A stretch of DNA of 27,874 nucleotides, from positions 1 to 27,874 of the forward strand of contig CAZSXS010000048.1 of the NCBI GenBank assembly GCA_964611385.1, written 5' to 3'. Both the position numbers and the translations under genes were made by a program. This stretch comes from CAZSXS01 sp964611385. Its GTDB lineage: Bacteria > Bacillota > Clostridia > Lachnospirales > CAYPQA01. Each line of letters opens with the position of its first letter. The stretch's first letter is position 1. The notes under the pieces are model-generated. The model made no database searches, was not told the DNA's origin, and saw only the letters and a program-made list of their open reading frames with translations. Of the stretch, positions 15,146-22,612 are shown piece by piece.

Positions 15146-16150
15146 TTACTTTCCTTGTTTTTCAAACTCGTCTAACATGGCTTCAATGTTTTCTGGTGGA
15201 ACATCAAAGGGTAGCGCATGGGTGGGGCCGATAATGATTCCCCCATTTGGGAAGGCCTTCATGGTGTTTCTAACAATTTGACGGATTTCCTCTGGCGTTT
15301 TGGAGGGAAGGTCAGCCTGGGTGCTGATGCCGCCCCAAATGGCTATTTTTTTGTGCAGATAGTTTCCGTAATCCAGTCCATAGATTTCTGGCTGAAAGGT
15401 TTGGTATATGTTCAGGCCGATTTCGTACAAATCTTCCATGACAGGCCGAATATCCCCGCAGCTATGCTGTGAAACATAACGTCCGGCAGCATGAATTTTG
15501 TCATACATTTTTTTCAGATAAGGCTTTATAAATTCACGCCAGTGAGGCGCACCCATAATTAGGCCCTGCTGTTGTCCCCAGTCGTCACCGAAATGAAAAC
15601 AATCAAAGGGGTATTCTAAAGCTATATCCAAAATCTGTAAGTTGCGCTCACAGATGGTTCCGATCAGTTTATGGACAAATTCCGGCTCTTCAACCATAGC
15701 GCAGAGCAGGTTTTCCATACCCGTCAGAGTCCATGCCCGTTCAAAAAGGGAAAAGCCAATCATAGCCACCTTAAAGTTATCCGGGTCGCTCTTGACTAAG
15801 CGTTCCATTTTTTCCCGAATAAAGGCTTCATCAACCGGCGGGAAGGTATAATGTTCAAAAGAAGCTTCATCTTCAATGAGCAAGCCCTCAATGACTCCGA
15901 TGTCCTTATCTGCTCCGCTTTTATTCCAAATTACACCGAACTCGTCCATATCCCTATCTGGAGAAAGATTTTCCTGTGGCTTGTTCAAGTCCACCGAGGT
16001 GATGGGGCTTTTGACGCCATGCATGTAGTCCTTGTTTCCTGTGTATTGAATCATATTTTCAACTGCTTGCTTACCAAAAGATACCTGATAAGGAATTTGA
16101 TCTGTAGCTTCAAAGTTAATGGCTTTTAAAATTCTTTCTTTGTTTGTCAT
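15146..16150 (-). CDS. URO-D/MtaA-family methyltransferase-like protein
   Basis: A 334-residue protein of the uroporphyrinogen decarboxylase superfamily, nearer the corrinoid methyltransferase side (MtaA/MtbA-like) than HemE. The metal motif His-x-Cys is present as H229-S-C231 in QHSCGDI. The third ligand, Cys in MtaA, aligns with H311 (GPTHALP). KERILKAINFEATDQIPYQ at the N-terminus and FDVPPENIEAM at the C-terminus are family landmarks. Such proteins usually move a methyl group between a corrinoid protein and an acceptor; no corrinoid protein or methylamine/methanol gene is in the window, so substrate and partner are unknown. The ATG has AGAGGAG 9 nt upstream. A CATAAAA/TTTTATG inverted repeat (16189-16195, 16216-16222) lies in its upstream region. 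Confidence 0.85.
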   Translation of the reverse strand: MTNKERILKAINFEATDQIPYQVSFGKQAVENMIQYTGNKDYMHGVKSPITSVDLNKPQENLSPDRDMDEFGVIWNKSGADKDIGVIEGLLIEDEASFEHYTFPPVDEAFIREKMERLVKSDPDNFKVAMIGFSLFERAWTLTGMENLLCAMVEEPEFVHKLIGTICERNLQILDIALEYPFDCFHFGDDWGQQQGLIMGAPHWREFIKPYLKKMYDKIHAAGRYVSQHSCGDIRPVMEDLYEIGLNIYQTFQPEIYGLDYGNYLHKKIAIWGGISTQADLPSKTPEEIRQIVRNTMKAFPNGGIIIGPTHALPFDVPPENIEAMLDEFEKQGK

Positions 16151-16407
16151 ACTAAGTCTCCTCTTCCTGCATTTTTGTGACAGTGTAGCATAAAACAGTG
16201 CTTGGATTCATATGATTTTATGTGAGTTTTTGTACTTTGTTTTGATTTTTTCCATAAAGAAAGAGCAAACTATTTCCAAAGGACATGCAGTACCCTAATT
16301 CGACTTAAAAGTATCTTTACCCGTAACTTGCTCTATATAAATTTTGCACACAGCCGTGCGGCTAAGAGAACGAGGGATGGCATTGTTAAATTCGTTTCAT
16401 CAATAAC

Positions 16408-17136
16408 CTACCTTTCTAAAATTCTTCCGTCAGTAGAGATGGTGACAACCTGCCAGGGGATTAACTTACCGCAGTTCTGGAGTGCCGCTTTAACAGCATT
16501 TTCGATACCCCCACAGCAAGGCACTTCCATTCGTGCCACGGTTACAGATTTTATCGTATTCATCTTTAAGATTGCGCTTAACTTTTCAGAATAATCACCC
16601 TCATCCAATTTGGGGCAACCGATGATCGTGATCTTGTTCTTCATATACGCAGCATGGAAGTTCCCATAAGCAAAGGCTGTACAGTCAGCAGCCACGAGCA
16701 AGTGCGCATTGTCAAAGTAAGGCGCGTTTGGCGGTACAAGTTTAATTTGCACAGGCCATTGATTCAGATGCGTTTGCAAAGGGTGCTGCAAAACCTCAGC
16801 AGCATTACAGCCTGTATCAGAGCGCTGAATGGATTTTGAATGCGTGCCAGGGCAGCCACAAGCCAACTTTGCTGGCTGCTTATTTTCTGTATTTGCTGTA
16901 TTTGCTGTATTTGCTTTTACAGCCTTTTCGTCAAAGACTGCCGCTTCCCTCTCCTCAAAGGATATGGCGCCGGTGGGACATACTGGCAAGCAGTTACCAA
17001 GTCCGTCACAGTAATCATCACGCAGTAGCTTTGCTTTGCCATCAACCATGCCGATTGCACCTTCATGACAAGGGTTTACGCACAGGCCACAACCCACACA
17101 TTGATCTTCGTTAATTTTTATTATTTTTCTAATCAT
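16408..17136 (-). CDS. Two-cluster 4Fe-4S ferredoxin-like protein with C-terminal cysteine-rich domain
   Basis: A 242-residue cytoplasmic iron-sulfur protein. The N-terminal ferredoxin domain (1-60) has CVGCGLCVNPC (C13, C16, C19, C23) and CDGLGNCLPVCP (C43, C49, C53). A Lys/Asn/Thr linker with three 9-bp DNA repeats (ANTANTENT) leads to a domain with CGCPG (93-97), a lone C110, IIGCPKLDEGD and EVPCCGG, which probably binds another metal or cluster. Proteins of this build occur next to Crp/Fnr regulators in Clostridia. I infer an electron-transfer or nitrosative/oxidative stress role. The start has AGGAGG 8 nt upstream. It is divergent from the Crp/Fnr gene, and an FNR-type palindrome lies 41.5 bp upstream of its predicted transcription start. 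Confidence 0.85.
   Translation of the reverse strand: MIRKIIKINEDQCVGCGLCVNPCHEGAIGMVDGKAKLLRDDYCDGLGNCLPVCPTGAISFEEREAAVFDEKAVKANTANTANTENKQPAKLACGCPGTHSKSIQRSDTGCNAAEVLQHPLQTHLNQWPVQIKLVPPNAPYFDNAHLLVAADCTAFAYGNFHAAYMKNKITIIGCPKLDEGDYSEKLSAILKMNTIKSVTVARMEVPCCGGIENAVKAALQNCGKLIPWQVVTISTDGRILER
16887..16913 (-). repeat. Three 9-bp tandem repeats in the ferredoxin linker
   Basis: CTGTATTTG repeats three times exactly (plus-strand reading), encoding the ANT/ENT linker around residues 75-84. Gain or loss of a unit would keep the frame and change linker length. Confidence 0.85.
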
Positions 17137-17152
17137 TCATTTGTCCTCCTAC

Positions 17153-17181
17153 TTGTTGGTATGCCCCTATTATAGTAAAAT
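17153..17181 (+). promoter_or_regulatory. Candidate promoter of the Crp/Fnr gene
   Basis: TTGTTG (17153-17158), 17-bp spacer, TAAAAT (17176-17181). The predicted start near 17188 puts the palindrome at 17197-17210 just downstream (+10 to +23), where binding would repress. Confidence 0.4.
17169..17174 (-). promoter_or_regulatory. -10 element of the ferredoxin-like gene
   Basis: A perfect TATAAT on the minus strand. The expected -35 position (17192-17197 at 17-bp spacing) reads CATACT, a poor match, which suggests an activator is needed. Confidence 0.6.
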
Positions 17182-17196
17182 AAAAGCCGTAAGTAT

Positions 17197-17210
17197 GTTG
17201 TAAAAACAAC
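17197..17210. promoter_or_regulatory. FNR/Crp-architecture palindrome between divergent genes
   Basis: GTTGT-AAAA-ACAAC, 5-bp arms with a 4-bp centre, the same layout as FNR sites (TTGAT-N4-ATCAA). Its centre (17203.5) is 41.5 bp upstream of the start predicted for the ferredoxin gene (17162), the classical class II activator position. Confidence 0.55.
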
Positions 17211-17225
17211 GAAAGGCGAAAATGA

Positions 17226-17879
17226 ATGAAAAAAATATTTGATGTGATTCAGCATAACCCACTGTTCAGTGGTATAGGCTTCAATGACTTTAAAAGAATG
17301 TTTGACTGCATTGAAGCCAGAGCTGTCCAGTATAAAAAAGAGGATGTAATTTTGCTGTCCGGTGATGCAGTTCGTTTTGTGGGACTGATCTTATCCGGCA
17401 GAGTTAAAATTGTGAAAGAGGATGCAGAGGGCAACAGTACCTTGCTTACCGAGCTTACGACTTCGCAACTGTTTGGTGAAGTGTTTTCCTGTGCCGAAAT
17501 CAACCACAGTCCAATAACTGTCCAAGCAGCAGAGGATACAGAGGTGTTGTTCATCAACTATAAAAGAGTGATACACACTTGTTCATCCGCTTGTGGTTTT
17601 CATTCAAGACTGATTGAAAACATGCTAAAAATTCTCGCACAGAAAAATCTGATGTTAAACCAGAAGATAGAGATTTTATCAAAACGTTCCATAAGGGAAA
17701 AGCTGCTTCTGTTCTTCGACATTCAACGGGGTACGGCAAAAAAATTCACCATCCCCTATAATCGTGAAGAATTGGCTCAGTATCTTTGTGTTGATAGGAG
17801 CGCTCTATCAAACGAGTTGAGTAAAATGCGCAAGGAAGGCTTGATCCGGTTTCACAAAAATGAGTTCGAGACCCTGTAA
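17226..17879 (+). CDS. Crp/Fnr-family transcriptional regulator
   Basis: A 217-residue regulator with an N-terminal cyclic-nucleotide-binding-like beta-barrel (about 15-115: LSGDAVRFVGLILSGRVKIV, LFGEVFSCAEIN), a dimer helix (about 118-145) and a C-terminal winged helix (about 160-217: IPYNREELAQYLCVDRSALS, KMRKEGLIRFHKN). No N-terminal CxxC cluster of the E. coli FNR type is present. Cysteines at about C91, C119 and C123 could sense redox or nitrosative stress, but this is speculation. The ribosome-binding site is weak (GAAAGG, 9 nt spacing). It probably controls the divergent ferredoxin gene and itself through 17197-17210. Its stop codon coincides with the left edge of a MITE-like repeat. 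Confidence 0.9.
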   Translation: MKKIFDVIQHNPLFSGIGFNDFKRMFDCIEARAVQYKKEDVILLSGDAVRFVGLILSGRVKIVKEDAEGNSTLLTELTTSQLFGEVFSCAEINHSPITVQAAEDTEVLFINYKRVIHTCSSACGFHSRLIENMLKILAQKNLMLNQKIEILSKRSIREKLLLFFDIQRGTAKKFTIPYNREELAQYLCVDRSALSNELSKMRKEGLIRFHKNEFETL

Positions 17880-17975
17880 ACAGTCTCGAAACTGTTTTCC
17901 AAGCCGCCATCGTTTCAATCCGGTTAAATGTTTGGGTTTGTGTGGCGGCTCTGCAAAGCTGAACGTGACTGAGCT
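17877..17975. repeat. MITE-like intergenic repeat, copy C
   Basis: Diverged copy: left end ACAGTCTC, arms AAGCCGCCA (17901-17909) and TGGCGGCT (17943-17950), shared TGCAAAGCTGAACG and right end GTGACTGAGC. It begins at the stop codon of the Crp/Fnr gene. The last codons plus repeat form an 8-bp hairpin, TTCGAGAC (17865-17872) with GTCTCGAA (17883-17890), loop 10. Confidence 0.75.
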
Positions 17976-18056
17976 TATACTCAGTTTCATAAAATATTTA
18001 CCAAGCCGCCTTCATTCAACCTTGATAAATTCTATTGCTTTAAGGGCACAACGCTT
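17976..18056. repeat. MITE-like intergenic repeat, copy D (3'-truncated)
   Basis: Starts TATACTCAGTTTC directly after copy C and matches copies A and B through AAGCCGCCTTCATTCAAC and GATAAATTCTATTG, then diverges after TTTAAGGGCACAACG and lacks the TTTGCAAAGCTGAACG end. A CCTT/AAGG pair replaces the CCC/GGG pair of copy B, so pairing is kept. Confidence 0.7.
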
Positions 18057-18117
18057 AATGGTACGTCCAGAAGTTTAAAATCTAAAGAAGTATAGCACAA
18101 ATGAAAAACAAATACAT

Positions 18118-18232
18118 CTTTTTCATTCATTTTTCCGCTTTCTCTTCATTATCTCTTTTTCACTCTCTTACGCTATTCTCACCTCGCCTTACCTCACCTA
18201 CCCTACCCTACTCTTCTCTTCTCTTTGTGCAG
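18118..18232. repeat. Pyrimidine-rich tract with CCCTA repeats
   Basis: Plus strand is almost all C/T here. The core CCTCGCCTTACCTCACC, then two CCCTA units (18201-18210), then TCTTC repeats. On the minus strand this gives six G-runs of 2-3 within 18182-18208, including GGGTAGGG. Confidence 0.7.
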
Positions 18233-18297
18233 TTGAATAGCACCTTGATTTTTCTATTCAGATACATTAGTCCTCAATTTAAAATCTCCATACAGCC

Positions 18298-18338
18298 AAA
18301 AAAATACCCCTTCATCAAATTATAGTTAATGAGGGGTA
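18298..18338 (-). terminator. Intrinsic terminator of the comM-GNAT-thrS operon
   Basis: Stem TACCCCTTCAT (18305-18315) with ATGAGGGGTA (18329-18338), one bulge, followed on the minus strand by seven T (18298-18304). About 150 bp past the thrS stop. Confidence 0.85.
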
Positions 18339-18491
18339 GAAGCACATAACAATCTTTACGTTGTTTTTGTGTTTGAGGATTCCAAAGAATAGACTTAAGG
18401 GACTCATCCATTCTTATTCTGTTGCTTTTAGACCAAGATACTGTTTGAGTGAGTCCCTCTTGTAAAATTGGTGAAAAGGGAGCACAACAGA

Positions 18492-20438
18492 TCAATCAAT
18501 ACTACTATCGACCTTCTTCTCATCAATTTCCTTAACTATCCTATCTACAAATGCGTCTAAACTCACGCTACCCTCTTCACCCAGGCGGCTTCTGACGGAA
18601 ACACTATTGTCGGCGGCTTCCTTCTCGCCCACTACAAGGATAAAGGGCACTCTTTCATTTCTGGCTTCACGGATTTTGTAGCCGATCTTTTCGGAGCGTA
18701 GGTCGGATTCCACCCGAACTCCCCTACTCCTTAAAGCTTTTTCAACGACCTCGACATAGTCGTGGTACTTTTCGGAGATGGGCAGGATCTTGGCTTGTAC
18801 TGGAGAAATCCAAGTTGGTAAGGCCCCGGCATATTTTTCAATCAACATGGCGAGGGTTCTTTCATAGCAGCCGATGGATGAACGGTGAATAACAATGGGA
18901 TACTTCTTGCTGCCATCTGCATCAATATAAGTCATTCCAAAACGCTCTGCCAAAGAAAAGTCAATTTGAACGGTTATGATCGTGTCCTCTTTGCCATATA
19001 CATTCTTAAACTGTATATCCAGCTTGGGTCCATAGAAGGCGGCCTCTCCCGGTGCTTCCTTAAATTCCAAGCCCAACTCAAGAAGCAGGTCTCTCATTAA
19101 ATCTTGGGTCTGCTCCCAGATTTCCGCATCGCCTATATATTTGTCTTTGTTGTCCGGATCCCATTTTGAAAAGCGGTAGGTTAAATCGCTGTCAATGCCC
19201 AGGGTTTTTGTCAAATAGTAGATCAGGTCTACAACGCCTTTAAACTCATCTTTCAACTGATCTTTGCGGCAGACCAGATGCCCTTCTGAAAGGGTAAACT
19301 GCCGCACACGGATCAAGCCGTGCATTTCGCCAGAGGATTCGTTTCTGAACAGCGTCGAGGTTTCACCATAGCGAATAGGTAAATCCCTATAGCTGTGCTG
19401 CTCGGCATTATATACGGTGAACTGGAAGGGACAGGTCATCGGACGCAGGGCATAAAAATCCTTGTCTTCTTCGAAGATGAACATGCCGTCCTTGTAGTGA
19501 TCCCAGTGGCCAGAAACCTTGTAAAGCTCGCTCTTGGCCATAAAGGGGGTTTTAGTAAGCACATAACCTCTCCGCTCTTCCTCATCCTCAACAAAGCGTT
19601 GTAAAATTTGAAGAACCTTTGAACCCTTGGGCATTAATAAGGGCAAGCCTTGACCGATGATGTCCGAGGTTGTGAAATATTTCAGTTCACGGCCAAGCTT
19701 ATTATGGTCGCGCTTTTTAGCTTCCTCACGCATGGTTAAAAAGCTCTCCAAATCTGCAGCCTTGGTAAAGGCGGTTCCGTAAATTCTGGAAAGCATCTTA
19801 TTTTTCTCCGACCCGCGCCAGTAGGCACCGGAAGAACCAGCTTCATTGGTGAGCTTGAAAGCTTTAATGGTCTTTGTATTCAACAAATGAGGCCCAGCGC
19901 AAAGGTCAACAAACTCCCCTTGCTTATAAAAGGACAAGACCGCATCGGCTGGAAGGTCGTTGATCAACTCCAACTTGTAAGGCTCATTCCGTTCCTCCAT
20001 AAGCTTGATGGCTTCTTCCCGGCTCAGTGTAAAACGTTCAATGGGCAATTCCTCTTTGATGATTTTCTTCATCTCCGCTTCAATCTGGCTGATTTCGGCG
20101 GCACTGAAGGAAGTCTCGCGATCAAAATCATAATAAAAACCTTCCTCTGTTGAAGGCCCGATGGCAAGCTTCGTATTGGGGAAAAGCCGTTTGACTGCCT
20201 GGGCAAGAATATGAGAGCAAGTATGCCTGTAAGCCGACTTCCCCTCCTCGTCCTCAAAGTTAAGGATGCTTACGCTTGCGTCCTTATCAATCACAAAGCG
20301 CAGATCCACAAGCTGCCCGTCCACCTTAGCGGCCATGGCATTTCGAGCAAGTCCCTGGCTGATGTTCTTTGCAAGGTCCAATGCAGACATGGCCTGGTCA
20401 TATTCTTTTTTTGTCCCGTCTTTGAATGTAATGATCAT
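18492..20438 (-). CDS. thrS: Threonyl-tRNA synthetase
   Basis: A 648-residue class II synthetase charging tRNA-Thr. Domains in order: TGS (about 1-62), the editing domain with HTCSH (H72/H76) and VDLCAGPH, the catalytic core (about 240-540) with RNESSGEMHGLIRVRQF and HRSSIGCYERTLAML, and the anticodon-binding domain (about 545-648, VQAKILPISEKYHDY onwards). The zinc-ligand Cys is in RPMTCPFQF, a departure from the usual MNCPxH; the later His ligands (EGHLV, VIHRS) are present. The ATG has GGAGG 5 nt upstream and lies only 2 bp after the GNAT gene. No T-box leader was seen in front of thrS or its operon, unusual for a Firmicute thrS. Confidence 0.97.
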   Translation of the reverse strand: MIITFKDGTKKEYDQAMSALDLAKNISQGLARNAMAAKVDGQLVDLRFVIDKDASVSILNFEDEEGKSAYRHTCSHILAQAVKRLFPNTKLAIGPSTEEGFYYDFDRETSFSAAEISQIEAEMKKIIKEELPIERFTLSREEAIKLMEERNEPYKLELINDLPADAVLSFYKQGEFVDLCAGPHLLNTKTIKAFKLTNEAGSSGAYWRGSEKNKMLSRIYGTAFTKAADLESFLTMREEAKKRDHNKLGRELKYFTTSDIIGQGLPLLMPKGSKVLQILQRFVEDEEERRGYVLTKTPFMAKSELYKVSGHWDHYKDGMFIFEEDKDFYALRPMTCPFQFTVYNAEQHSYRDLPIRYGETSTLFRNESSGEMHGLIRVRQFTLSEGHLVCRKDQLKDEFKGVVDLIYYLTKTLGIDSDLTYRFSKWDPDNKDKYIGDAEIWEQTQDLMRDLLLELGLEFKEAPGEAAFYGPKLDIQFKNVYGKEDTIITVQIDFSLAERFGMTYIDADGSKKYPIVIHRSSIGCYERTLAMLIEKYAGALPTWISPVQAKILPISEKYHDYVEVVEKALRSRGVRVESDLRSEKIGYKIREARNERVPFILVVGEKEAADNSVSVRSRLGEEGSVSLDAFVDRIVKEIDEKKVDSSID

Positions 20439-20440
20439 GT

Positions 20441-21010
20441 TTACCTCCGAATTATGTTTATACTCTTACTGTAGTGGCTACCCCTCCACTCCTCATCAAG
20501 GATAGCATATAAAAGCTCATTGCGCCAGCCCATACGGGAGTTTCGTTTCTTGATAAACTCCCCTTCCCTTCTCATTCCGTTCTTTTCCATGACTTTGTAA
20601 GAACCGTAATTTTCACTATCGCAGGTGGCCCAGACTCGATGGAGCTTAAGCCTTTCAAAGCAGTACCAAAGCAGCGCTCCGGCTAGCTCCGTGCCATAGC
20701 CTTTTTTCCAATGATTTTTGTGTATCATCCAACCCAGCATGGCTTCCTGATTCTGAATTCTCGATATTTCGCAGTTACCAATGACAGAACCTGTTTCCTT
20801 TAGAATTACCGTAAAATTATATTCTACGCATGGATCTTCGTTAAACTTTTCTATGACGAACCGAATAAATTCTCTGGTTTCTTCCTCGGTATTGGGCCCA
20901 AATAAATTATATTTCAAATTCTCGACATTATCAACACAAGCATGTAAAGCAGCAAAATCCTCCTCTTGTACAGGACGCAGGAGTAAACGCCCAGTTTCAA
21001 GTTTGATCAT
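20441..21010 (-). CDS. GNAT-family N-acetyltransferase (RimJ/RimL type)
   Basis: A 189-residue acetyl-CoA-dependent acetyltransferase. It begins with LETGRLLLRPVQEEDF, typical of the RimJ/RimL/SpeG subgroup. Motif A is GWMIHKNHWKKGYGTELAGA (acetyl-CoA pyrophosphate loop, about 105-125), then HRVWATCDSENYGSYKVMEKNGMRREG. The substrate may be a protein N-terminus, an antibiotic or a small amine; the sequence does not decide. It sits between comM (17 bp upstream) and thrS (2 bp downstream) in one operon. Start: ATG with AAAGGA 9 nt upstream. Confidence 0.88.
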   Translation of the reverse strand: MIKLETGRLLLRPVQEEDFAALHACVDNVENLKYNLFGPNTEEETREFIRFVIEKFNEDPCVEYNFTVILKETGSVIGNCEISRIQNQEAMLGWMIHKNHWKKGYGTELAGALLWYCFERLKLHRVWATCDSENYGSYKVMEKNGMRREGEFIKKRNSRMGWRNELLYAILDEEWRGSHYSKSINIIRR

Positions 21011-21027
21011 AACACCAAATCCTTTAT

Positions 21028-22572
21028 CTAAAATCTTTCCCTATCTAAGTTTCTGAATTGAATCGCCTCACCCACATGCCGCACACTGATTTCCGGCTCC
21101 CCGGCTAAGTCGGCAATGGTTCTGGCAACCTTAATGATTTTGTGATAGCTTCTTGCTGTTAAAGATAATTTTTGGAAAGCCTGACTCAGCAAGGCCTTGC
21201 AATCGTTGTTCAGCTTACAGAATTCATCAATCTGAGGTGCGCTCAGCTCCGCATTGTTGCAAAGCCCAAGGGCTTCATATCTCTTTTGCTGGATAGCACT
21301 GGCCTTGCTCACCCGCTCCTTGATGGTTGCGGATTTTTCGCCTGTCTTTTTGCTTTCCAGCTCTTCGTATTTAATTGCATCTACATACACATGAAGATCA
21401 ATCCGATCCAACAAAGGGCCGGAAATTTTCTTCATATAGTTAGACACCTCCCAAGCTGAACAGTTACAGCGACTGAGATCTCCATAATAACCGCAGGGGC
21501 AAGGATTCATGGCGGCCACCAGCATAAAATTTGTAGGATATGTTAGCTTGGCGCTAGCTCTGGACAAGGTTATCTTTCGTTCTTCCATGGGTTGACGAAG
21601 GGTTTCTAACAGACTCTTTGGAAATTCTGGCAGTTCATCCAGAAACAAAACCCCATGATGAGAGAAGCTCATTTCACCAGGAGAGGGAACATTCCCGCCT
21701 CCGGTAAGCGAAGTGATAGAGGCCGTATGATGGGGGGCCCGAAAAGGTCGCTCAGAAAAAAGATAGAAATCATCCTTCAATAAGCCTGCAACGCTATAGA
21801 TCTTTGCCAACTCAATGCTTTCCTCAAAGGTCATAGACGGCAAGATCGTCGTAAGACGGCTGGCCAGCATGGTCTTGCCGGCACCCGGAGGGCCTATCAT
21901 GAGGACATTATGGCGACCGGCAGCTGCAATTTCTAGCGCTCGCTTAGCCATAAGCTGTCCTTTAATATCAGTAAAATCCCATTCCTTATCAGAACCCTGG
22001 GCTTTACGAGACTTTGTTAGGTAGCTGTCCCGCTGAAACACGGTAGGGCTTATATCAGCCTTCCCCTTCAAAAAGTCGATCAACTCGGCAAGGCTGTTCA
22101 CCCCAATGACCTCCATGCCCTCTACCAAAGAAGCTTCCTCACTGTTTGCCACAGGAACCACACATTTCTTATAACCGCTTTTGAAGGCCTTATGTATAAT
22201 GGGTAACACACCCCGAACCTGCTTGATATTTCCGTCCAGAGAGAGCTCTCCCATAAAGAGGGTATCCAAAATGCTCTTAGAAGATACCACCTCCATACAA
22301 ACGAGAATAGAAACCGCAATGGGCAAGTCAAAGGAGGAGCCACCCTTTCGAGTATCCGCCGGGGCCAGGTTAATGGTAATCCGTTTGGCTGGAAATTCCA
22401 GTCCCTTTGTATTTTTGATTGCGACTCGTATTCGTTCTTTCGATTCTTTAATGGAGGAATCAGGAAGGCCTACGATATCCAAAGCCGGGATACCGGCAGT
22501 CAGATTGGCTTCTACAACCACAATAAATGCATCGATTCCTAAAAGTGCGCCGGTAATGGTTTTTGATAACAT
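21028..22572 (-). CDS. comM: YifB/ComM-family Mg-chelatase-like AAA+ ATPase
   Basis: A 514-residue AAA+ protein. The N-terminal Lon-protease-like ChlI domain (about 1-180) includes GLPDSSIKESKERIRVAIKN. The AAA+ domain has Walker A GPPGAGKT (227-234), Walker B LFLDELPEF and a cysteine-rich insertion (NPCPCGYYGDLSRCNCS). The ComM C-terminal helical domain carries LSLTARSYHKIIKVARTIADL. In Gram-negative competence ComM is a helicase for branch migration; in Firmicutes the role is less clear. ATG with AAGGAGG 6 nt upstream. First gene of an operon with a GNAT gene and thrS. A bidirectional terminator sits 40 bp upstream, so its promoter is either very short or depends on read-through. Confidence 0.94.
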   Translation of the reverse strand: MLSKTITGALLGIDAFIVVVEANLTAGIPALDIVGLPDSSIKESKERIRVAIKNTKGLEFPAKRITINLAPADTRKGGSSFDLPIAVSILVCMEVVSSKSILDTLFMGELSLDGNIKQVRGVLPIIHKAFKSGYKKCVVPVANSEEASLVEGMEVIGVNSLAELIDFLKGKADISPTVFQRDSYLTKSRKAQGSDKEWDFTDIKGQLMAKRALEIAAAGRHNVLMIGPPGAGKTMLASRLTTILPSMTFEESIELAKIYSVAGLLKDDFYLFSERPFRAPHHTASITSLTGGGNVPSPGEMSFSHHGVLFLDELPEFPKSLLETLRQPMEERKITLSRASAKLTYPTNFMLVAAMNPCPCGYYGDLSRCNCSAWEVSNYMKKISGPLLDRIDLHVYVDAIKYEELESKKTGEKSATIKERVSKASAIQQKRYEALGLCNNAELSAPQIDEFCKLNNDCKALLSQAFQKLSLTARSYHKIIKVARTIADLAGEPEISVRHVGEAIQFRNLDRERF

Positions 22573-22612
22573 GAATACCTCCTTATTACTGTACCACGAA
22601 CTACTGTACTAC

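Larger units (their letters stand above)
17880..18491. other. Gene-free region between the Crp/Fnr gene and thrS
   Basis: About 610 bp. It holds repeat copies C and D, a strongly pyrimidine-rich stretch of the plus strand (about 18118-18232), the thrS terminator (18298-18338) and, next to thrS, a 9-bp inverted repeat AGGGACTCA (18398-18406) with TGAGTCCCT (18450-18458). A minus-strand open frame across 18274-18495 would need a TTG start inside the thrS stop region and has no ribosome-binding site; I do not call it. Confidence 0.65.

Noticed and set aside
16887..16913. Short tandem repeats as a CRISPR array
   Set aside because: The units are 9 bp, contiguous and inside a coding frame; there are no spacers and no cas genes.
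18274..18495. A 73-codon minus-strand frame after thrS
   Set aside because: Would need a TTG start overlapping the thrS stop, has no ribosome-binding site, runs through the terminator hairpin and shows no domain.
20439..20470. T-box or riboswitch in front of thrS
   Set aside because: Only 2 bp separate thrS from the GNAT gene, leaving no room for a leader.
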